Source of the DNA: Collybiopsis luxurians FD-317 M1 | Taxonomy: Eukaryota; Basidiomycota; Agaricomycetes; Agaricales; Omphalotaceae | Assembly (NCBI GenBank): GCA_000827265.1 | Contig: KN834767.1 | Span: 274,141-338,140, forward strand | Reading direction: 5' to 3' | DNA length: 64,000 bases | In this document: one piece after another, positions 56,427-64,000 of the stretch | How the letters are laid out: each line of letters begins with the position of its first letter | Numbering within the stretch: position 1 is the first letter of the stretch | Translations under genes and position numbers: made by a program | The notes under the pieces: model-generated | Seen by the model: the letters and a program-made list of their open reading frames with translations, nothing else | Databases searched by the model: none | Told to the model about the DNA's origin: nothing

Positions 56427-56830
56427 TCATGCAGGAACATCTTGCCTATTACAGACTCCACTCGCTAACACGGTATCTCTTTCATCCCGCGCCTTCTTCG
56501 GCGTAGGCGAATTCGAAACATTCGGGAACTCGAGATGCCCAAGATCTAACGAGCAAAGTCGAGGAAGCTCTACAGTCTTCATCAAATTCAAATCCTCAAG
56601 AGATTTATCGACTTTGAGGCCGAGAAGAGAGAGATTCGTCAAACAGGGGGTAGCGGAGAAGATTTCTCTGAGATTATTTCAGAGGGGAGTTTTGAGATTG
56701 GCACAAGGGTGTTGTGGATACGAGCTCGTTTTATTTCGGTTGCACGTATCTTGGCTTCAACTGCTTCAAGCCAGCATTGAATATGCTTTTTTATTGCGCT
56801 GAGCCTTCAATTGTGAATCAAGGGACTCCG
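56427..56830 (-). pseudogene. F-box gene relic with internal deletion
   Basis: Reading on the minus strand, sequence equivalent to the coil and F-box start of the gene at 34351-35833 is recognisable (ATEIKRARIHNTLVPISKLP against AEIKRARIHNNLVPISRLP), with an in-frame stop upstream. It then jumps directly to the LRR part (FSATPCLTNLSLLGLKVD against LSATPGLVNLSLLGIIVN). About 200 codons between are missing and the rest of the 3' half is gone. It is a dead copy of the same F-box subfamily. Confidence 0.7.
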
Positions 56831-57156
56831 CGTGTAAATGAAGAGATTTCAGGTCACACTGGCTTTACACGGACCTACTACAAGTTCAGTGTCATTATCC
56901 ATTTATCTAGTGCTCGTCGACGAGCAAGATGTTATTGTGAGAAAAAAACCAGCAATGTGTCTTGCCTAGGGCTTCTCCGCCAACTTCAAACAATATAGCT
57001 TAGTGAAAAAAGTTCAATGTCTGATAATTAAAGTATTCGTACAATATTGCACTTGGTATCAAATAACAGTAAAGGTATAAATAAACCAAACTTTTCTTGT
57101 ATTAACACATTCTCAGCTGTTTCATTCATCCACTCACTCGAATCCTAGTAATTTTC
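56831..57156. other. Spacer between F-box relic and C2 gene
   Basis: AT-rich 3' flank of the C2-domain gene; nothing recognised. Confidence 0.4.
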
Positions 57157-59312
57157 CTAAAGATTCAACTCCTTATCCAACTGCCTCGCCAACTCCGCAT
57201 CCTTCTCCTCCTGCATCTTCCTCTGCGCCTGCGCCCTCTCAAACGGCGAAGGCGATTTCGATCTCGGTTTCGGCGGCGGACTGGGAGGTTTATTCGCCTT
57301 CTCCAACTCTATCCTCCTCTGCCTTTCCTTCTGCTGCTCCCTCTCCCTCTCCTCCCTCTCAGCCTCCTCCAAATCAAGCCGCCTCGCAAGCTCCATATCC
57401 TTCTCCTCCTGCGCCCTCCGCCTCGCAGCCTCTTCCTCCGCCTGCCGTAACGCTTTCAACCTAGACTCATCTACAGGGGTCCGAGACCGTATCGGCGCTT
57501 CAGTGGGTGGCAGGTCAAGCGAGGGGTACGAGGAAGGGGATTGGGATTGGGGATGAGGTGGGACAGGCGGCGTGGGACGATAGTAAGTAGGTGGTTCCGG
57601 TTCAACGCTTGTTGAGCGGGCACGCTGATGATGGGCAGAACTTCCAGGAGATGACGACGTCGATGAGGGGGCGGAGGCCTGTGCACCAGGAGGGAGAGGG
57701 AGGGGCGTCTGATAACGCGCTATTAGGTACGGATCAGGTAAATCGTTGCCTCCACTCGCTGTACGCGAAGGTTGTGGGAGGTGAGAGAAAGACGTAGCCC
57801 GCTGATGTAGGGGAGGTGGAGTGGCGCCATATGGTGGGGTATAGAAACCACTGCCAAAACTGGCATTAGGAAGAGGTCCTGTAGGCGCAGGAGTAGGTAC
57901 GGCACCCGGAAAGTTTGGTACGGGGAAAGATATCGGGCCTTCTGGTTGGGCATTAGGGCTCCAATCCATAACGGATGGATTGGAAGTTTGTCGATGGGTA
58001 TATGGGGGATGGTGAGGAACAGGGGTGGAGGAAGCGTAGGGTATGCCTCCATTAGGGTTCGCTGGCGGAATAGTTGAATTGTTGATCGCAGGAGCTGACG
58101 GGTAGCGCATATGGCTACCGGCATCTTGTGGCATCGGCGTCGAGGAGGCGTAAGGTATGCCTCCGTTGGACCGATATGTCGAGTCATAAGGATTAGGATA
58201 CACGGATTGAGTAGTGGGAGGATAAGGCGCAGACTCTGATGTAGCGTGGCCAAATTGCGATTGACGAGGAGATGAAGAAGATGAGCGACGGCCGGAGGCA
58301 TGAGGGTCGGATTGTGGATTTCCGGGTCTAAGAATAGAAGGAACAGCGGCGGCAGCATTCTGTGGTGCATGACTTGGCTGCGATGCGACAGGTAGCGGCT
58401 GTTGATGCTGCTTGGGACTGACTCGCGTAGGGCCGGCGGCGGGAGTTAGTCTGGAAGCAGCAGCAGCCCCGGCTGCTGGACCCGGTTTCAAAGTACTAGG
58501 AACTGCACCAGGGCCTGGCTTCAAGGTACTAGGGACTACTCCAGGCCCCGGCTTCAATGTACTGGGAACCGCACCAGGACCTGGTTTGACTATCGGGTCA
58601 GGAGGGTAGCTTCCTGGCAAGGGAAGATGATGATCCTTTGGAGGAGTACGAGGCCCTGATTGCTGTGGCCTCGACAGTCTTTCGGCGGGAGACAGCTTTG
58701 ACGGCCTTCTGACTAGGTTGACGGGCACGGCAAGTTTTGAAGAAGGTGCCGGCGCTGGCGCTGGAACTGGGGCATTGCTGTAGTAAGTTATTTCCAGATA
58801 AATCTCGCCTCTCTGAGAGCTACTAGTGCTTAATGAGACCCATTCTATGAAATAGTGATTAGCTGCCATTCCGTGAGTTTATCGCAAAAACGCATACCAT
58901 CAAATTCACCACTTTTCAGGGTCGGGGTCATGTCTACCTTGGCTTCACCTAATAGGGCGTCGTCCTTGTGTTCCTTTGCCCAACACGACGCCTCGAGCTG
59001 TCTATACTTTTGAGCGGTATCCTTCATAACTGGGAACCTGAGTTCTTCATCCCACATACTACATGGAATCAGATAAGACACATTTAAGCAGAATATCACT
59101 TACGGATGCTGGCCACCTTTATAATCTATCTTTGTCTTTTTCGTTACGCCTATACAAAAATCAGTGATATAACAAAAAAAAATCAAAAGTGATAACTGAC
59201 CATTAAAAGTAATCTGAGCGTAGACGTCCTGTTTGAAAAAGTGCTTGTCGTTGAGGTTCTGAGCTTTGAGCACGACGACGATGAGGGTTCCTATTTCTTC
59301 TTCTGCAGACAT
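57157..59312 (-). CDS. C2-domain, proline-rich Inn1/Fic1-like protein
   Basis: Exons 59312-59201, 59149-59104, 59058-58898 and 58844-57157 give 668 aa. Residues 8-130 form a C2 domain (GTLIVVVLKAQNLNDKHFF, DVYAQITFNG, PMWDEELRFPV, LLGEAKVDM). The middle 400 residues are disordered with many PxxP motifs and four near-identical KPGPGAVPSTL repeats (58480-58600). The C-terminus is a charged helix with two EEKDxELARxLD motifs reminiscent of ubiquitin-interacting motifs. Yeast Inn1 and fission-yeast Fic1 share the C2 plus PxxP plan and couple the cytokinetic ring to septum formation; the assignment is by architecture only. Confidence 0.78.
58480..58605 (-). repeat. Coding KPGPGAVPSTL tandem repeats
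   Basis: Four copies of a 30-36 nt unit (TTCAAGGTACTAGGAACTGC type on the plus strand) within the C2 protein gene, differing by a few bases. Confidence 0.8.
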
Positions 59313-59455
59313 GATTTTCCAAGGGCGTTTCTGAGAAATGAGAAGCTATTAAGCTTTATATCTTATGCGTTCATGGCAGTGTGGGTGACAGTACGCAGTA
59401 GCATCACTGCCACGGTCCGCCAAGATGAGCACATGTTAGCTTCCTCCAAATTTTC

Positions 59456-61913
59456 ATGGACAAGGTAAATTGAATCAAGTAACTTTGCACAGATTGTTGA
59501 CCTGGCGGTTTCCAGGATAAAACTAAAGCTAAGCAGCGCTATCTGAAACGCAAAAAGGAACGCCGAAAACTTAACAAGCATAAGAAACCGCAGCCAGTCA
59601 ATCAAGATGTTGAATCTGAGCTAGAAGAAGAAGAGGTTGAGGAACAAGAGCCTCCCTCAAAACGACCCAGAGTTGCTGTTGAACATGAAAATGTCCCAAA
59701 TTCACCAACACCTCAACCAGCTCTGCCTTCTTTTCCACTTCCTGCTCTTCCAAATGCCCCTTCTAAAACAACCCTCGCTCTGCAAGGATTAGACAAGGCT
59801 CTGGTCGACGCAGATATCATCCCTCCATCCAAAACACTTCCCATAAACGACTCGCAAGGGCTGAGCGAAAAGATGCGCAAACGTCTGCTCGACTTGGGTA
59901 TAACTGAACTCTTCGCTGGTACGTGTCGACCTACCTCGTTTGTTCTCGTCTAGATGAGCTTTGTTTAGTTCAAACGTCTTTATTGCCCTTCCTCCTTCCA
60001 TCCGATCCATTGTCCAAGGCCTTGTATCAGCCATACGATCCTCCTCGAGACGTTTGCGTTTCTGCACCAACTGGAAGCGGAAAAACCCTTGCATACGCCG
60101 TGCCTATCGTTGAGGTATTCAAACTATCCTCCTCCAATCTTCTATCCATACTAACATGGAACTTAGATCCTTTCTTCCCGTATAGTGACGCGTCTACGCG
60201 CACTGATCGTACTTCCCACACGAGATCTAGTCGTCCAAGTTCGCGAAACATTCGAAGCTATCAGCAAAGGGCGGGGATTGAAGGTACTTCCTCCCTACCA
60301 ACTTTCGACTTGTATTTATCGTGCTTCAGATTGGAACAGCCACAGGACAACATTCCTTCTCTCATGAACAAGCTCAGCTCGTAGGCGATCATTCTTCGAG
60401 GTCATAATTATTTTCCGGAAATACCTCTGATTCTGTACTGATAAAAATTTCGATAGTCTTCAAGGTGGATCTAGCAAAGTGGATATTTTGATATGCACCC
60501 CAGGACGATTAATCGACCATATAAAGGAAACCCCAAACTTTTCCCTACAGCATCTCCGATTCCTTGTGAGCCAGTAAATTAACAAAACCAATCGAATCGC
60601 TGACTTTGACTCTCAGGTAGTAGATGAAGCAGACCGACTCCTCGCCCAATCATTCCAAGACTGGCTCTCGCAGGTCCTCGCAGCCACCCGTCCTCCAAAA
60701 CACCTTCTCAAACACACTCTAGAAGATCTCGCTTCCTGCTCCTTGTCATTGTCATCAGGTCCCCTAGACATTTCCAATTCTATAACCCCAGATGCCCTTG
60801 CCCCAGCTTTCCTTCATCTCCTCCCGTACCCCGACGTCCCTTCCTTCATCTCCGAGCACAAAGAGCCCTCATGCCAAAAACTCCTCTTTTCAGCTACCCT
60901 CACGAGTGACCCAGGTAAAATCGCCGCATTGGAGTTGCGGGATCCGAAATACTTTGTCGTGCAGGGACCCCCCAGCGGCAGCAGCGACACGAACCCCGAA
61001 GGAGAAAAGGGTAGTGGTAGCGGCGCTCTCTTGAACGTGGCGACGGAAAAGTTTACTATGCCTGCAACGTTGAAGGTGTGTAGAAGCAGGAAAAAAAAAA
61101 ATCTGAGTCTTTGACCTTCGTCCAATTAGGAACACATGGTCATCTGCTCGACATACGACAAACCACTCGTGTTTTTCCATCTCGTCCATTCACACCATAT
61201 CCTCAACGCCCTCGTGTTCACCAAATCAGCCGAATCGACGAACCGCCTCGTAAGGCTGTTCGAGTTTTTCCAGGATGCGTATCATCGAGCGTCATCACAA
61301 CAGGAAGGCCCAAAAATCGTTGTACAGGCATACTCGAGTGATCTTCCTCCCGCAGAGAGAAAGTCGATCTTGGAGAGGTTCAAGGCGAGGGAAATTCAGA
61401 TGTTGGTTATCATTTTCATCTTTTTTCACCTTTTTTGTTGTGACTGATTTGAATCCCGGCTGTTTGCAGACTAGTCTGCTCGGACCTCATCTCTCGAGGA
61501 ATCGACATTAGCCACGTCTCTCATGTGGTCAGCTATGATTCGCCGGTGGATATGAGAAAGTATGTTCACCGTGTGGGGCGTACGGCGAGAGCGGGGAGGG
61601 AAGGCGATGCATGGACGTTGGTTGAGGAGCAAGAGGTGAGAATTCATTTTCTACGTGCTCCCGTCTTCCCGTTCTTCCTTCTGCAACATTTCTTATTCAA
61701 TACACTTTCCGTATCTAGGCTCGACATTTCAAAATGATGACGAAGGATGCCAACCATTTGTCGAATGTGAAGAGGCTGAGAATCGGAGGACAGGATCTCG
61801 CTCCGCTGGTCCCGCATTACGAGGTGGGTGAATAACGGCTCCAAGTCGCTCTCCACTAATGCCCTCTGCAGACGGCGTTATCCAATTTAAAAGACCTATA
61901 TTCGCGGTCATAG
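59456..61913 (+). CDS. DBP6: Dbp6/DDX51-type DEAD-box RNA helicase
   Basis: Eleven exons (59456-59464, 59516-59918, 59969-60114, 60167-60283, 60330-60400, 60457-60565, 60617-61075, 61130-61401, 61470-61635, 61719-61823, 61872-61913) give 632 aa. The start exon is only ATG GAC AAG, so an alternative upstream start is possible. Motifs in order: SAPTGSGKT (I), VLPTRDL (Ia), TPGRLIDH (Ib), VDEADRLL (II), LFSATLT (III), LVFTKS (IV), DLISRGIDI (V), [13 protein letters not shown] (VI). The N-terminus is lysine-rich then acidic (EEEEVEEQE). A long insert between motifs II and III and the IV-V spacing fit yeast Dbp6/human DDX51, nucleolar factors of 60S ribosomal subunit assembly. Confidence 0.9.
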
Positions 61914-61992
61914 TAGCTTCCCCAATCGCTCTTTTGTGTACTCTACGTGCGGTCGCCATAAATGACGGCTACAGCCAGGTCGATGGGAAAAT

Positions 61993-63492
61993 CTACTGTG
62001 AACGTCCTTCAAGTAATGATTCTAAAGGATGATCCTGTTTTCACAAGCCCCATTCAGAATCAGAATCGCACAAAAACAAGGCAACTCACAGGCATCGAGA
62101 TAGATATAGCGAGCAATCCCTTGTGCTGACACTTTTCGAACGCCCTCTGTATCACTTGCTCCGAATTGTCGTTCAAGCGGCCTAATGCGGTCAGTCGAAC
62201 TTTCTTTACTGCTGGGAATGTTTTGGAATTCGATAAGAGGGCGTCCAAAGCTGCAACTTGGGATGGAACTGAAGTTCCTATTTGTCGACGGGAAGAAGTA
62301 TCGAGAGCAAGGCGGATGCTGACAAGCGCTATGCCTGGGACTGTTGAAAAGAACGATAAGGATTCTTCGCCGACCCATATGTGGTCGTCGAGATGTCGAC
62401 AGAAGCCGGTGACTTCTAGGTGCCGTAGGCCGTGGCTCTTAGTTAGGGCGCCTGAATGAGCGAAATCACCTTGGGAAATATGTCAATGGAAAAACCAGCA
62501 GAATAGGAAGAAAATCCTACAGATGTCTTGTGTGGTCAAGAAACGAATCCTGAATTCCTTCAGTGACCCGCCGAGAAGATGAAGGTAACTTGATAGGGAT
62601 TGGAGATCTGAGACGGGGACACTGTCCAAGCGAATTGTGCTTAGGGACGTGAATGATACAGCTGAAAGCCAATCCCAAAATCTACACGTGGGTAAAAATA
62701 AAGGCGTGTGCTCTGTAGAAAACACCCTCCACTTGCTCGGAGGTTGATACAACTCGTGATCAACATCTTCCTCATTGTCGCAATCAACATGCGATGGTAG
62801 ATAATCCAACTTTTCCAATGCAGGGAAGAGGCAGATACTGTCGAGGATATATTGGAAGGGTTGCAGGGGAACGTTATACAAGTCGAGATATTTGATGCGA
62901 GAGAGAAAATTGTGCGCGGAAAGGAACGTGTCCCAAGCGTGTGTGCCGAATATGTCGTCCCAGTCGACTGATTCGACTTCGAGATGGGTGACAGATTGGA
63001 AGATGTCGAGTCTGCAAGCTAGAGGTAACAACCAATCTACATCGAGGAGTTCATCATCCGTGAAACCACCGTTGATAGTTAAGTGGCGGACGTATTGAGG
63101 ACAAGGATGGAAGAGGGACACGTTGCATTCGCTGTCGGGGTCGGTACGGTCTACAGAAGATGGAGCATTCTGAGCGTTCCAGATGAAATTTTCGTAAATG
63201 TGATATCGACAGAAATTTCCCCAGGCGCGATAAGCTGAGAGGCAAGCGGAAAGGGATTGTCTGTCATCATGAAGGTAGTCTATGATGATGTTCCAGAGTT
63301 CTGCAGGGAGTCCACAGGGAAAGACGGTATATTGCTTGTTTTCTAGGGAGAGAAGATGTTGATTCCGGGCGTCCAGCGCATTGAGCTAGGACAAAGAAGA
63401 CAAAGGATTGATACGGTCTCTGTACAGTGATAATGGCAAATACATACGTTGAGAATTCCAGTAGCGATGGTAGTAGAGTGTCGGTGGAACAT
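61993..63492 (-). CDS. F-box protein (diverged, LRR-like)
   Basis: Exons 63492-63448, 63385-62521, 62469-62090 and 62034-61993 give 443 aa. The F-box is GLPAELWNIIIDYLHDDRQS (about 36-55) and ends near YRAWGNFCRYHIY. The rest has spaced leucine motifs (VRHLTINGGF, VTHLEVESVDW, LRHLEVTGF) suggestive of short repeats. It is not close to the 1731 or 34351 F-box genes. A role as SCF substrate receptor is inferred. The gene is convergent with DBP6, whose stop is only 79 bp away. Confidence 0.75.
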
Positions 63493-64000
63493 GGTGTCTA
63501 GTATAACATCTTTGGTACAGTGAGAGAGTGAATGGGAGGCGCGCGCACGGACCAAGTGTTGACCAAAGGCAGCTCTCAGGCGCCCATCAAAGTTAAGTTT
63601 AAGTTTACCTTCGATTCGATCCCTTAAAGTTTAGCTGTTGCTAGCCATCGCGAATCAGGCGCCGGGATAGATACATTGATTGCCCGTGCCCTGACCAAAA
63701 GACAGCTAGATATTCAATTCCTGACTCGCAGGTTGGCAGGGTTCTTCGCTTCCATCCAATTCAGGATGTGAGCTGCATGAAACGCCCTCTCCTTAAACTT
63801 TGAGCGGTTCTACGGGCTCTAAAGATCCAGAATACTTACGTCCTATGCCTGGAATGTCCAGTTAGCCATCGATTGTCTAGTTACTCAGCAGAAACCCAGT
63901 GTCAATTCAGAGTTGGGTGTTTGGCAGCATTTCAAGGATGCTCAATCCTTCTCATACGATGTTCTGTTCTCAAATACAACCGCTTGTCACTCGCCGATGC
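63493..64000. other. Promoter side of F-box gene, window end
   Basis: No gene is seen. CG-rich GGAGGCGCGCGCACGG (63535-63550) lies about 45 bp upstream of the F-box ATG. Confidence 0.4.

Noticed and set aside
57723..58370. 215-codon minus-strand frame
   Set aside because: It is an alternate frame of the proline-rich part of the C2-domain gene.

Overview
The window is nuclear DNA of a mushroom-type basidiomycete (Agaricomycetes). The evidence is dense genes cut by many 45-70 nt GT-AG introns, several F-box/LRR-like proteins, a 7TM rhodopsin-like protein and lineage-expanded proteins of unknown function. I built 19 intact gene models by matching splice phases, plus partial, frameshifted or decayed genes. 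Most intact models sum to a whole number of codons.

Layout. 1-7.4 kb: two tandem F-box-like paralogues (the first cut by the window edge), CDC6 on the minus strand, and a divergent nucleotidyltransferase-fold-like protein. 7.4-16.5 kb: gene-poor and repeat-bearing, with an AT-rich segment bounded by inverted repeats, an interstitial telomere-like TTAGGG tract flanked by related hairpins, several perfect inverted repeats, an (AAT)11 microsatellite and one 7TM membrane protein gene. 16.5-29 kb: a membrane-anchored disordered protein with a degenerate Smr-like C-terminus, a P-loop protein of Crinkler/RHS type with an apparent frameshift and diverged repeats on both sides, and a 24-exon YOR1-type ABCC transporter. 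29-37 kb: YCK-type casein kinase I, a Rae1/Gle2 WD40 protein, an F-box/LRR-like protein and a DsbA-fold protein. 37-46 kb: a gene-poor stretch with a 102-bp tandem repeat, then one gene built of two copies of an agaricomycete domain of unknown function. 46-64 kb: housekeeping and signalling genes (Ste7-type MAPKK, a second Rae1/Gle2, a small mitochondrial protein, PFK-2/FBPase-2, a Frag1/DRAM/Sfk1 protein, an Inn1/Fic1-like C2 protein, Dbp6 helicase, an F-box protein) and one F-box gene relic.

The genes do not form a cluster of related function; the housekeeping genes are separated by fast-evolving lineage-specific genes and repeats. The main points of interest are the internally duplicated unknown protein (41.6-45.6 kb), the telomere-like tract with its hairpins, two Rae1 paralogues sharing a GC-AG intron, a 7-nt microexon in the transporter, and two one-base reading-frame losses in homopolymer runs that could be mutations or assembly errors.
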